A program made the position numbers and the translations under genes. From the NCBI RefSeq assembly GCF_000350225.1, contig NW_005179330.1, forward strand, positions 1 to 63,352: a DNA stretch of 63,352 bases. Reading direction: 5' to 3'. Positions within the stretch are counted from its first letter, which is position 1. Each line of letters begins with the position of its first letter. Origin of the DNA: Chondrus crispus. Its lineage: Eukaryota > Rhodophyta > Florideophyceae > Gigartinales > Gigartinaceae. The notes beneath the pieces are model-generated. The model ran no database searches. It saw only the letters and a list, made by a program, of their open reading frames with translations, and had not been told where the DNA came from. Positions 53,811 to 63,352 of the stretch are shown piece after piece.

Positions 53811-56800
53811 TCACATGCTTTTACTGGACACTGCAAGCCCCAGAAGTTCTACAAACTTCTGGAATAGAATTCGCCCAAGTGCTTTGGTTAAGATATCCGC
53901 AGGCATCGAAGTGGTCGGACAATGCGACAAATACACAATGTTTCTCTTAATAGCATCTCGTACGTAGTGGTATTTTACATCAACATGTTTGTTGCGACGG
54001 TTGATCGATTCATTCTGTGCAAACGAAATCGTCCCTGCATTGTCACACCCCATCATGATCGTGGGATCAGAATCAAGCCCGAGGACATCAGCAACAACTT
54101 GACGCAACCAGGTCGCCTCCTTACACGCTTCACATAGTGCAATGTACTCAGCTTCACACGTCGAAGTTGCAACCACAGTCTGTTTCTGGGAACTCCAACT
54201 GATAGCTCCACCACAGAACTTGAAAACATATCCGCTGGTCGACTTGCGAGAGTCTGAACAACCGGCCCAGTCAGCATCACTGAAACCAAGCAACTCCGGC
54301 GATTTGGATTTATTGTCAAACACGATTCCTAAGTTTCGAGTCCCTTGCACGTGTCGCATTACTCGTTTTACACCTGCCCAGTGTGACTCACATGGGTTGG
54401 CAGAATGTTGGGAAAGCTTTCCAATGGCGTATGCCAAGTCTGGACGAGTGCCAACCATCAAGTACATAAGGCAACCGACTGCCTCACGATACGGTGCCTT
54501 TGTTTCGGAGTCGTTTTCGATAGAATTCGTGGTTCTGCGACCTTGTTCCATTGGCGTCAGAGAAGGGTTACAAGCCGACATTTTAAAACGGTCAAGCACA
54601 TTTGATGCATACTTAGTTTGAGTAAGACTCAATGTCTTGATAGTGCGATCTCTTTGAATCTCAAGACCAATGCAGACTTTTGCTTCACCAAGGTCTTTCA
54701 TCTCAAACCGTTTGTTAAGCTCCCCCTTCATCCATTTGATGGCATGGATATCACTACCAGCGAGCAACAAGTCATCGACATAAAGTGCAATTAGCATGAT
54801 AGTGTTACCAATGCGTTTAATGTAGAGGCACGGATCACTACGTGAAGTCTCAAATCCCAATTCACCGAGTAAGAAATCATCCACTTTGGTATGCCATTGA
54901 CGAGGTGCTTGTTTAAGACCGTAAAGTGCTTTCAAAAGTTTACACACGTGATCACTTTTGCTTTTGTCAACGCAGCCTTCGGGTTGCTCCATGTAGATGT
55001 CTTCATCCAAGTCGCCGTTCAAAAACGCAGTCACGACATCCATCTGATGAAGTTCAAGGCCGTAATGAGCAACTAAGGCAAGAAGTAGACGAATAGTCGT
55101 AAACTTTATGACAGGGGCATATGTCTCAGTATAGTCAAGACCCTGCACTTGCTGGAATCCACGGGCAACAAGTCTGGCTTTTGCACTTTCAACTATATTG
55201 CCATTTGCATCAGGCAGCTGCTTGACATTGAAAACCCATCGAGATGTCAAGATGTTTGACGCCTTAGATCGAGGAACAAGTTTCCAGGTCTGATTCTTAG
55301 TCTGCGACGCAAGTTCTTTGTCAATGCCGGTTTGCCAGAATGCAGCTCTAGGACCGTGGGTTGCTTGTTTGAAAGTCTTGGGACCTTCAATAGCGACATG
55401 CGCATGTGAAAGAGGAGCAGCTGCAAAGTTGCTCCTCCACCATGATCCGGGAGGTCTACTGATTCGAGACGATCTTCGTACAGCTGGAGTCGGAGTTGGA
55501 GGGGTGAAATTCGGAGTTTCGACGGGAGGTGATACATCATCTTCATCATTCTCACCTACAGAGTGAGTGTCCTCGTTTTCAATAACCTCCCCTGAAATTT
55601 CATCCTCTTCCGACCCAACCTCATTAGCATTTGGGGTATCGGCTTCATTCTCATTGTCGCCACCGAGCAATACAACGCCAACGTCAGAGCTGATTGAATC
55701 TTTTTCATGTGCAGGAATGTCATGCATCCCACATGTCGATTCATCAAACTTGGCATCTCGTGAAACAACAACTTTACTCAACTCTCCGTCCCAAAGTTTG
55801 TATGCTTTACTGCATTGCGAATAACCGAGAAACATCGCTTCACGCGCTCGCAAGTCAAGCTTGCGGAGCTCTAATTTCGGTAATGTATACCAACACTTTG
55901 ACCCAAATACTCTCAAATGGCCAACATTTGGAGTTGACTTCATCCAAATGTGATGGGGAGTCGTGTTAACTGGCAAAGCCCGTGAAGTAACTCGATTGCG
56001 TACATATACTGCAGTGGCAAGAGCCTCTGCCCAGAATCGTTTACTGACCTGTTTATGAGAAAGCATGGAACGGACAAGATCAATCAAGGTTCGATTTAAA
56101 CGTTCAGCAACACTGTTTTGTTCAGGTGTGTAGGCAGTGGTGAGCTGGTGCTGGGTACCGTTTGAATCCAAATATGACTTGAATTCTGTCGACAAGTACT
56201 CTCCCCCTCGATCAGTGCGAAGCACCTTCACTTTGCGACCAGTGTGCGTTTGGGCAAACTGTTCATACAACTTGTATTTTGCAAAGGCCTCAGATTTATT
56301 TCGCATCGTGTACACAACTACCCAGTTCGAGTGATCATCTACAAATGTAATGAAGTATCTCAAACCACCAATGGACTGTACTTCGAGCGGACCGCAAACG
56401 TCAGAATGTACCAAGTCAAGACAGTTCTGTGCTCGAGACGATGATCGCTGTTTCGGGATTACTGATCGCGTTGCTTTGCCGAACACACACGCAGGACAAA
56501 CGAGAGAGTGATTGTCAGACTTTCGATTCATTGCTCTGATCACATCGCTTTGACGAACATTGATGCCACTTACCACATTATTGTGAATCATTGATGCGAT
56601 TCCTTGTACGTTAACATGGGCCATTCGTTCATGTAGCGTCTGCAAGGTAACTACGTGAGCAGAGAAAGTTTCATTCATGACATCAAGTATGAATAAATCC
56701 CCAACTTGACTAGCTGTGGCAACTAGAGTTGGTCCTGCAGTAACGATGCATTTGTCATTTTCAAATGACACTTGCAAGCCCTTTGAATCGATTTGGCTAA

Positions 56801-57908
56801 CAGACAGAAGCGAGTATCCGAAATCAGGGACATGCAAAACGTTGGACAATTTGCAAGGATGTGGACTACCATTGACGTTCAACATGAATTCTACCTCACC
56901 ACGACCAGCGACATTTGCTCTAGCCTTAGTGCCCATCTCGACTGATCCAGATTGCATCTGTTCATAAGTAACGAACATAGAGCGATCAAATGTAATGTGG
57001 GCACTGCAACCGGAATCCACAAGCCATGACCCTGCGTTTACTGCCTTCCTTTCGGGAGAAGAAGTCGAAAGCAGGCATGTAAAGTCGCTTTCAGCAAAGG
57101 CAGCAGTAGAAGTTTCATCTCGAGATACAAATGCACTTGGCTTCATGCCGGGGTTGCGGGACCGGAACCCGTCTGGCGGTGCTGGTTGGCGCCCATTCAC
57201 ATCCTTGCCCCAGCAACGCGCTGCAGTATGCCCATGTCTATTGCAATTCGTACATTTCATATCGCGTCGAATAGGCATACGATTGACAAGTGTAGGTGCA
57301 TGTGGTGATGAAGCAGAAGCGGTCTTCATGCTTTCTCGTTGCTCTTCTTGCAGCAGACGACTCTTCACAATCTCGAGTCCAAACACTTTATCTTCATTGC
57401 CAAGTGCGTCAAGAGCAACAATCAAGTTATCGAATCGTGGAGGCAAGCCATTCAACACAGCCATTGCGATTTCTTTATCGTCAATCTCAACACTCATTGA
57501 CTGCAATCTGGCAGCAAGTTGCTTCACACGATTGATGAACACGAGCACTTTCTCGGATGGCAGCATGGATACAGTGTAAAAGTCGCGACGCGCGGCAAGT
57601 TTGTTGAGCAAAGTATGACGCTCAAACACATTCAGAATTGCTTCCCATGTCTCTTTCGCACTGCTACACCCTCGCACATGTTGCAAGTAGTCATCAGAAA
57701 GCGTGAGTCCGATGACTGCCTTTGCTTTTGCGTCACCACGGATCCATTTTCTCCGGTCATCTGACGTCGCATTCTCCGGGATATCATCAAAAACGTATTG
57801 ATCGACATCTCGGAGAGCAAGCAGTTGCTGGATTTTCTGCTTCCAGATGTAAAAGTTAGATGCGGTCAGCTTCTCGATTCTGACCGATCCAGAGCTTTGG
57901 TCATCCAT
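53811..57908 (-). CDS. Copia element 2 Gag-Pol polyprotein, intact
   Basis: Single open frame of about 1365 codons. I choose the MDDQSSGSVRIEKL methionine at 57908 because it aligns with the start of Copia element 3 (MEDQGGGGSIRIDKL). Gag domain (KLTASNFYIWKQKIQQLL). CCHC knuckle CTNCNRHGHTAARC near residue 225. Protease WLVDSGCSAH. Integrase HX-HERMAH, CPACVFGK, DLVHSDVCGP, RTDRGGEYLS and SVAERLNRTL give the D,D,E core. Reverse transcriptase YAPVIKFTTIRLLLAL, FLNGDLDEDIYMEQPEG and catalytic ALYVDDLLLAG. RNase H SDADWAGCSDSRKSTSGY and KHVDVKYHYVRD. All key motifs are present, so it could still be active if its LTRs are. Confidence 0.93.
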   Translation of the reverse strand: MDDQSSGSVRIEKLTASNFYIWKQKIQQLLALRDVDQYVFDDIPENATSDDRRKWIRGDAKAKAVIGLTLSDDYLQHVRGCSSAKETWEAILNVFERHTLLNKLAARRDFYTVSMLPSEKVLVFINRVKQLAARLQSMSVEIDDKEIAMAVLNGLPPRFDNLIVALDALGNEDKVFGLEIVKSRLLQEEQRESMKTASASSPHAPTLVNRMPIRRDMKCTNCNRHGHTAARCWGKDVNGRQPAPPDGFRSRNPGMKPSAFVSRDETSTAAFAESDFTCLLSTSSPERKAVNAGSWLVDSGCSAHITFDRSMFVTYEQMQSGSVEMGTKARANVAGRGEVEFMLNVNGSPHPCKLSNVLHVPDFGYSLLSVSQIDSKGLQVSFENDKCIVTAGPTLVATASQVGDLFILDVMNETFSAHVVTLQTLHERMAHVNVQGIASMIHNNVVSGINVRQSDVIRAMNRKSDNHSLVCPACVFGKATRSVIPKQRSSSRAQNCLDLVHSDVCGPLEVQSIGGLRYFITFVDDHSNWVVVYTMRNKSEAFAKYKLYEQFAQTHTGRKVKVLRTDRGGEYLSTEFKSYLDSNGTQHQLTTAYTPEQNSVAERLNRTLIDLVRSMLSHKQVSKRFWAEALATAVYVRNRVTSRALPVNTTPHHIWMKSTPNVGHLRVFGSKCWYTLPKLELRKLDLRAREAMFLGYSQCSKAYKLWDGELSKVVVSRDAKFDESTCGMHDIPAHEKDSISSDVGVVLLGGDNENEADTPNANEVGSEEDEISGEVIENEDTHSVGENDEDDVSPPVETPNFTPPTPTPAVRRSSRISRPPGSWWRSNFAAAPLSHAHVAIEGPKTFKQATHGPRAAFWQTGIDKELASQTKNQTWKLVPRSKASNILTSRWVFNVKQLPDANGNIVESAKARLVARGFQQVQGLDYTETYAPVIKFTTIRLLLALVAHYGLELHQMDVVTAFLNGDLDEDIYMEQPEGCVDKSKSDHVCKLLKALYGLKQAPRQWHTKVDDFLLGELGFETSRSDPCLYIKRIGNTIMLIALYVDDLLLAGSDIHAIKWMKGELNKRFEMKDLGEAKVCIGLEIQRDRTIKTLSLTQTKYASNVLDRFKMSACNPSLTPMEQGRRTTNSIENDSETKAPYREAVGCLMYLMVGTRPDLAYAIGKLSQHSANPCESHWAGVKRVMRHVQGTRNLGIVFDNKSKSPELLGFSDADWAGCSDSRKSTSGYVFKFCGGAISWSSQKQTVVATSTCEAEYIALCEACKEATWLRQVVADVLGLDSDPTIMMGCDNAGTISFAQNESINRRNKHVDVKYHYVRDAIKRNIVYLSHCPTTSMPADILTKALGRILFQKFVELLGLAVSSKSM

Positions 57909-57953
57909 TTCGCCGAATGGATGTACCCTTCGAGTATACAAGGTCTTCCGTTC

Positions 57954-58024
57954 CGGGATCCCAAGCCGTTAACCGATAGTCAACACAATGGCAAGCCCAC
58001 CCGTATAGGAAGTTTGTAGCGATT
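57954..58024 (-). promoter_or_regulatory. Conserved leader block upstream of Copia gag
   Basis: Nearly the same about 70 bp precede gag in Copia element 3 (62226-62300): GGGCTTGCCATTGTGTTGAC and TATCGGTTAACGGCTTGGG. It contains TGGGATCC..CGGAACGG, which could be a primer-binding site because it begins TGG, but no adjoining LTR end is evident. Role uncertain. Confidence 0.4.
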
Positions 58025-58089
58025 ACTCGGAAATGTTCTTGGTGCTTGTTCCCGGCGGAGTGGAACAAGCGTATTCTTCTTAAAAATGC

Positions 58090-58300
58090 CTTAGGGCGCT
58101 ACCCCTATATGTCGGCCAGTGCGGGTCTTTCGACTGTGAACTAAATCAAACGTGCCACGAGTAAGCACAACAACTTTGCCTGTAGACGAACCAGGACTTT
58201 TGGTTACTACCGCGAACGGTCCCTGCAACCTAAATCGGCTTGTCCAAACTTGATACGGTACTGCCTCAGAGGGTCTCCCACAACACAAGAATGAAACTGC
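58090..58300 (-). pseudogene. Short retroelement-like ORF fragment
   Basis: 65-codon minus-strand frame (EAVPYQVWTSRFRLQGPFAV, then VVVLTRGTFDLVHSRKTR). It resembles a basic C-terminal integrase-like tail, but the match is weak. It lies between the Copia 2 leader block and the inverted repeat. Confidence 0.25.
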
Positions 58301-58645
58301 CTTCGTCGTACTCGTGTGATTTGTTCACAATCACTCCTTGGGTCACCCTCTTCCGTGCGAACTTAATCAAGGTACGCGACCTTATACACGTATAGTGAGA
58401 GGTTCAGTGTTTAGGCACGTATTCTCTTCACCCAGGGGACCGAAGTCGTACCTATAGGGCTAATACCGAGAGCGTTACCCACACCGCCGACGCACCTCCC
58501 GAAGGCAGAGTGCGGATCGACTAGACCAGTACACTGTGATCCTCCCCGAGGATCAGTGTTTCGTCTCTCGACGATTCTTGGTCGGACCCTCGCTCAAGTC
58601 AGATTTCCAATGGCACCAGCCTTTCACCAAGAGCGAGGGTATGTT
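58301..58645. other. No recognisable gene
   Basis: Part of the upstream region of Copia element 2. I see only an inverted pair GATCCTCCCCGAGGATC near 58540. Confidence 0.5.
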
Positions 58646-58870
58646 CCACTGAGGATTTGGCAGTGCGTTGGCCACTAGGGACTTTCTTCCTCCCGACTAA
58701 CGGAAGGCTCACCCACAGCTCACACAACGACTGCCACGACAAAGCAAAAAAACTGAGAACTGACGAACCACTGAGGATTTGGCAGTGCGTTGGCCACTAG
58801 GGACTTTCTTCCTCCCGACTAGCGGAAGGCTCACCCACAGCTCACACAACGACTGCCACGACAAAGCTGC
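58646..58870. repeat. 122-bp tandem duplication
   Basis: CCACTGAGGATTTGGCAGTG starts at 58646 and again at 58768. The two copies share about 100 bp with one or two differences. Confidence 0.9.
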
Positions 58871-58935
58871 AAGACCACAAAGTTGATTTCCAAAAACTGG
58901 GAACTGACGGACCACTAAACTGAAAAATCGGCTGA

Positions 58936-59926
58936 AACTAATGGTAGGTTCGGAGGGGCAAGGGAAAGAAGGAAGGCAGGTTGATGTGTGTGAGTGAAGG
59001 AGTTGGTACCGAGGTTTACTTTGAAGCCCTTTTCCTGCGATACTTATACACTTCGAGTGCTACACTATCGCTCTACTCCGACTCCCAGTAAACCATACTC
59101 TACTATGCGCGACCAAGCGCGGTCCTCTTGTGGCCCGACCATACTGTTCGATTTCCACCTTACGAATCGATTCGTAACTATTAGCTCACAACTATTTCTA
59201 CACATTCCAAATGACTGTAAACCATGGCCCTATGCATGCAACTGTTTCACACCTTACTAATCTGCATCCAGTCATGCCAGACTTCATTGTTGTGCAACGA
59301 ACAACTTGGCCCTTGTCTATTTCCAACAACGCAAACGTCTTCCATATCACAATCGCCATACGTATCCTTGTTTCTCACCTTACTAATTTCGCCAAGCACT
59401 GTCAGATAATTATGGCAAGTTATAACAATGTGCATCCAGACTTTCTACACAACTCATATGAGAATACATGTAAATCACACGAGTACTCTCATGAACTTGC
59501 ATCCAACGGCGCACCATGACGAGAGCACAGTGCAACGGCGCGTGCTCACGCAAGACTCGCATACAGCGTGACGCGTACACAGAATAATCGCACAACTGTA
59601 TTCCTCTCGCGAGAAGTACTTGTTGTACTTTTGATTCACATGTACTGTACTCGGACACGCGCAGGATCGCAAACAGTCTGACACTGTAAAACTGTAAAAC
59701 TGTAAACCCTCATGTGCATACACCTGGATGCGTGTACATGTGTACGTACACGAATCCACCTGGCGACGTGTACATGTGTACACGACATACATGTGTCCCG
59801 CCCGGGGGCCCCATGCAATTACCCATTACAACCATGGCAAACCACTTGAAACCCCCAAAACAACGTAATTATGGCATATACAGGCCATTTAAAGTACATC
59901 ACAAGGCCAATGTCGCACACGTGGAC
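58936..59926 (+). repeat. Left arm of a 1-kb inverted repeat
   Basis: Pairs with 60211-61193. About 985 bp align with roughly half a dozen substitutions and one 8-bp indel (an extra ACTGTAAA unit near 59690), so above 99% identical. The 284-bp spacer is 59927-60210. The inner third is full of ACACGTGT/TACATGTG words. Confidence 0.95.
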
Positions 59927-60210
59927 TATTGAAAATGTGCGACCACATGCTGTTATCTGAAAAGGTCAAAATCGAGTGACACGTGTACATGACTGCACGG
60001 TCCGGGCGCTCTTACCCATATCACGACATGACACGTGTAAAATCCCAGATTTTGGGGTTCGGGGGACGAAAGTGGCCTCTCGGAGGGTCATGCAAATTTG
60101 CATAGTTTTGCCAAGTGGAACCTTGGCCCGTAGCACTATAGACTACACAGGAAATATTGCAATTCTATTGGCCCTCAGGTCTAATGCTGCAAATCTATTG
60201 GTCGAGCGTT
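59927..60210. other. Spacer between inverted repeat arms
   Basis: 284 bp with two ACACGTGT words, no gene. Confidence 0.9.
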
Positions 60211-61193
60211 GTCCACGTGTGCGTCATTGGCCTTGTGATGTACTTTAAATGGCCTGTATATGCCATAATTACGTTGTTTTGGGGGTTTCAAGTGATTTGC
60301 CATGGTTGTAATGGGTAATTGCATGGGGCCCCCGGGCGGGACACATGTATGCCGTGTACACATGTACACGTCGCCAGGTGGATTCGTGTACGTACACATG
60401 TACACGCATCCAGGTGTATGCACATGAGGGTTTACAGTTTTACAGTGTCAGACTGTTTGCGATCCTGCGCGTGTCCGAGTACAGTACATGTGAATCAAAA
60501 GTACAACAAGTACTTCTCGCGAGAGGAATACAGTTGTGCGATTATTCTGTGTACGCGTCACGCTGTATGCGAGTCTTGCGTGAGCACGCGCCGTTGCACT
60601 GTGCTCTCGTCATGGTGCGCCGTTGGATGCAAGTTCATGAGAGTACTCGTGTGATTTACATGTATTCTCATATGAGTTGTGTAGAAAGTCTGGATGCACA
60701 TTGTTATAACTTGCCATAATTATCTGACAGTGCTTGGCGAAATTAGTAAGGTGAGAAACAAGGATACGTATGGCGATTGTGATATGAAAGACGTTTGCGT
60801 TGTTGGAAATAGACAAGGGCCAAGTTGTTCGTTGCACAACAATGAAGTCTGGCATGACTGGATGCAGATTAGTAAGGTGTGAAACAGTTGCATGCATAGG
60901 GCCATGGTTTACAGTCATTTGGAATGTGTAGAAATAGTTGTGAGCTAATAGTTACGAATCGATTCGTAAGGTGGAAATCGAACAGTATGGTCGGGCCACA
61001 AGAGGACCGCGCTTGGTCGCGCATAGTAGAGTATGGTTTACTGGGAGTCGGAGTAGAGCGATAGTGTAGCACTCGAAGTGTATAAGTATCGCAGGAAAAC
61101 GGCTTCAAAGTAAACCTCGGTACCAACTCCTTCACTCCCACACATCAACCTGCCTTCCTTCTTTCCCTTGCCCCTCCGAACCTACCATTAGTT
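60211..61193 (-). repeat. Right arm of a 1-kb inverted repeat
   Basis: Mirror image of 58936-59926. Contains TGTTGGAAATAG near 60798, which is similar to the LTR terminus of Copia element 2. Confidence 0.95.
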
Positions 61194-61500
61194 GTCGCTG
61201 TCGTTTTCGCTGCCGTTTCTGGTCGTTCTTTCCGCTGGTGTTCTCGCTGTCGTTGTCGCTCTCGTTCTTGCCGTCGTTCTTGGTTTTGGTTTTCGCTGCT
61301 GCTGTCGTTCTTGCTCTCTTGTGTGAATTGGTTTTGGTCATCGCCCCTGCTGTCTTCGTTGTCTTCGTCCTTGGTTTGGCTTTCGTTCTTGCTGTGGTTC
61401 TTGCTGCTGTCTCTGTCTTTGGTCTTCGTCTTCGTTTCCGCTCCCGCTACCGCCGTCGCGGTCAATCTCGCATTTGGTTTTTCTTCGTTCTCTCATGCAA
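61194..61500. repeat. GTC/TTC-rich low-complexity stretch
   Basis: Degenerate triplet-like repeat (CGCTGTCGTTTTCGCTGCCG-type) that reads on the minus strand as an Glu/Gln/Arg/Lys-rich peptide. Probably not coding. Confidence 0.6.
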
Positions 61501-61623
61501 AGTAAGTTTTGAGTTTCTTTCCATTTCCTACACATCTAAGTGATTGTCTTTGCACGTTTTAGTGGTTCTTAAGAGCAATAATTCCAAAATCTGTTACTGA
61601 CGATTATCTTCATATTCCTTATT

Positions 61624-62166
61624 GTGAATACCTGTTTTTACGGGGTTGTGTTAGATCTGGAATTAGTACCGGTGCGCTCTGCGCCTGGGAAGCTGGTCAC
61701 CGGTCGAACGGTTCGGACATCGGAGGTCGTATCCGTTGAGGTGCTTGAGCCTGAGGATCAACCTTCACCTCGGCTCGCGCTTCCGGGTCCGTCCTCGAGT
61801 TGCGCACCATATAGGATTCCTCGTATTCCGCGCTCTGTTCCCGCACCAATAAAGAGAACTACGCATCGACTTTCTGCTCGGAAAGCTGCTGTTCTCGCGG
61901 ATAAAGAGTTTAAGCGTGAGCGCAAGAGGAATCGTAAGGTGTGCCCGCGGTATAAGCGGTATTGTAAAGTGTGCGGCGTTAGTGGCAATAGTGCGAAGGC
62001 CTTTTACGACCACATTCAGTCTAGGTCTCATCGCATTCAAGTTGCCAACGCTAAGGAGACTCCGCGTAGTATCCCTTGCAATCGCGTCTTTGAGTCTCAC
62101 GGGCACCTGAAGTGCCACGAGAACGGTGCCGCACACTTAAAGGTAGTTTGTGAACAGAATAGTTAG
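61624..62166 (+). CDS. Zinc-finger ORF upstream of Copia element 3
   Basis: 180 codons with a non-ATG first codon, so the true 5' end is unknown and may be spliced. The N-terminal half is Pro/Ser-rich, the middle basic (KEFKRERKRNRKVCPRYKR), and the end has a U1/matrin-like finger CKVCGVSGNSAKAF...H...H with C-X2-C-X12-H-X5-H spacing. A second degenerate finger (IPCNRVFESHGHLKCHENGA) has lost one Cys. It stops at 62166, about 170 bp before gag. A nucleic-acid-binding role is likely from the family. A link to the retroelement is inference. Confidence 0.5.
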   Translation: MNTCFYGVVLDLELVPVRSAPGKLVTGRTVRTSEVVSVEVLEPEDQPSPRLALPGPSSSCAPYRIPRIPRSVPAPIKRTTHRLSARKAAVLADKEFKRERKRNRKVCPRYKRYCKVCGVSGNSAKAFYDHIQSRSHRIQVANAKETPRSIPCNRVFESHGHLKCHENGAAHLKVVCEQNS

Positions 62167-62225
62167 GGATTTCTTCCAAATAAATTCACATATCTGTTCG
62201 CAAATTTCTCCTAGTGCAACTTCAT

Positions 62226-62300
62226 AGTAATCATATCGAACTTCTTAGACGGGTGGGCTTGCCATTGTGTTGACTATCGGTTAACGGCTTGGGATCCCCG
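62226..62300 (+). promoter_or_regulatory. Conserved leader block upstream of Copia gag (element 3)
   Basis: Same block as 57954-58024 in opposite orientation, about 40 bp before the gag start. Confidence 0.4.
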
Positions 62301-62338
62301 AACGGATTTTCAAATACTTGAAGTTTATTTGCACTAAA

Positions 62339-63352
62339 ATGGAAGATCAAGGAGGAGGAGGATCCATCAGAATTGACAAACTGACGGACTCCAACTTCTA
62401 CGTGTGGAAGCAGAAAATACAACTTCTGCTTGCTCTACGTGATGTTGACCAATACATCGTTGAGGGAAGAGTTCCAAGTGAGGAACGCGCGGAAGAGCGT
62501 AAGAAGTGGATCAGAGGTGACAGTAAAGCTAAAGCACTGATTGGTCTCTCCCTATCAGATGAGCATCTTGAGCATGTACGTGATGTTGATACTGCTCATG
62601 AGATGTGGGAAGCTATTGTCAACGTGTTTGAGAGGCACACTTTGCTGAACAAACTAGCTGCACGTCGTGAGTTCTACACTGTGAAGATGCTTTCCGGTGA
62701 AAAGGTGCTTGCATACATCAATCGTGTCAAGCAGCTGGCAGCCATCCTCAAGTCAATGAGCGTAAACATCGATGACAAGGAGATGGCCATGGCAGTGCTC
62801 AACGGTCTGCCTGCCCGTTTCGAGGCTCTCATCGTTGCACTTGATGCTCTCGGTAATGAGGAAAAGATATTCAGTTTGGACTTTGTGAAAAGTCGTCTGC
62901 TGCAGGAAGAGCAACGAGCAAACATGAAGTCTAGCTCCTCACAGACATCGGCTCTGGTTAATCGTGCCCCGAACAATCGGGACATAAACGATTACAAATG
63001 CACGAACTGCGGTCGTACAGGCCATACGGCAACCCGCTGCTGGGGAAAGGATTTGAATGGGCGTCGCCCGGCTCCTCCTAGCGGATATAAACCGCGTATG
63101 TCTCAGCGGAAACAATCTGCATTTGTCACACAGAAACCTGATCCCGACATGGTTGTAAACAGCGTCGACTTCACATGTCTGATGTCGAAAGCTTCGCACA
63201 CGAACGATATGGAGATGTTGCCTTCGTGGCTCGTAGATTCAGCTTGTACAGCTCATATTACATATGACCGATCTTTGTTTGCGACGTATGAGCCACTTGA
63301 ATCCGCCTCTGTTCAGATGGGAACCAAGGCTAGTGCAAAGGTTGCCGGCCGT
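62339..63352 (+). CDS. Copia element 3 Gag-Pol, 5' part (runs off the window)
   Basis: 338 codons open to the right edge. Starts MEDQGGGGSIRIDKL and follows Copia element 2 closely: YVWKQKIQLLLALRDVDQY, NVFERHTLLNKLAARREFYT, AMAVLNGLPARFEALIVALD. The CCHC knuckle is CTNCGRTGHTATRC. The protease active-site region reads WLVDSACTAHITYD, where the usual Gly after DS is Ala. The sequence differs from element 2 at perhaps a quarter to a third of positions, so the two are separate lineages. No lesion is seen in the visible part. Confidence 0.88.
   Translation, partial: MEDQGGGGSIRIDKLTDSNFYVWKQKIQLLLALRDVDQYIVEGRVPSEERAEERKKWIRGDSKAKALIGLSLSDEHLEHVRDVDTAHEMWEAIVNVFERHTLLNKLAARREFYTVKMLSGEKVLAYINRVKQLAAILKSMSVNIDDKEMAMAVLNGLPARFEALIVALDALGNEEKIFSLDFVKSRLLQEEQRANMKSSSSQTSALVNRAPNNRDINDYKCTNCGRTGHTATRCWGKDLNGRRPAPPSGYKPRMSQRKQSAFVTQKPDPDMVVNSVDFTCLMSKASHTNDMEMLPSWLVDSACTAHITYDRSLFATYEPLESASVQMGTKASAKVAGR

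Noticed and set aside
58994..59260. 88-90 codon ORF present on both strands (also 60869-61141)
   Set aside because: It is duplicated only because it lies in the inverted repeat; no protein character.
61145..61465. Glu/Gln/Arg-rich minus-strand ORF
   Set aside because: It is the translation of a triplet-like simple repeat.

Overview
This window is eukaryotic nuclear DNA dominated by mobile elements. The best fit is a multicellular red alga (Florideophyceae, Chondrus-like). I infer this from GC near one half, sparse and very short GT-AG introns (82-99 bp), abundant Copia and Gypsy elements with tyrosine-recombinase elements, and tightly packed gene remnants (sphingolipid desaturase, metaxin, CSN7, GH35 beta-galactosidase, sorbosone-dehydrogenase-like). 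The species cannot be proved from the sequence. I found no rRNA, true tRNA, CRISPR array or prokaryotic operon. Two assembly gaps are present (15148-15390 and 38626-38652).

Layout. 1-4180 holds no recognisable gene. 4816-5890 is a broken sugar-dehydrogenase-like gene, followed at once by Copia element 1 (6008-11674, minus strand, perfect TSD). From about 11.7 to 44.7 kb a composite unit occurs three times in the same orientation. Each unit has ORF-A (unknown protein with one conserved short intron), then a cargo zone, then ORF-B (a tyrosine recombinase), then a minus-strand GC-rich segment C, and ends near a dispersed repeat called R1 here. The cargo differs by unit. Unit 1 carries a sphingolipid desaturase, a metaxin-like gene and a CSN7 fragment. 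Unit 2 carries a GH35 beta-galactosidase that still has its intron. Unit 3 carries only a short relic resembling the 3' end of the unit 2 cargo. Between units lie a trypsin-like fragment, a second unrelated Crypton-type recombinase (22991-24509) and a pogo-type DNA transposon inserted exactly into R1 (33807-36076).

From 44.9 kb on, retroelements prevail: a young, internally deleted Gypsy element with seemingly identical LTRs (44945-48674), a diverged related LTR, a zinc-finger ORF relic, and a large unrecognised gene (50156-53086) interrupted by a 610-bp TGTAG...CTACA element. These are followed by an intact Copia gag-pol (53811-57908, minus), a nearly identical 1-kb inverted repeat (58936-61193), a zinc-finger ORF, and the start of a third Copia element reading off the right edge.

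Interpretation. The most notable system is the triplicated ORF-A / cargo / tyrosine-recombinase / C unit. It looks like an undescribed gene-capturing tyrosine-recombinase element, comparable in logic to fungal Starships but small. All three copies are now decayed, at different positions. That ORF-A and ORF-B belong to one element is inferred from conserved order, orientation and spacing; element ends have not been demonstrated.
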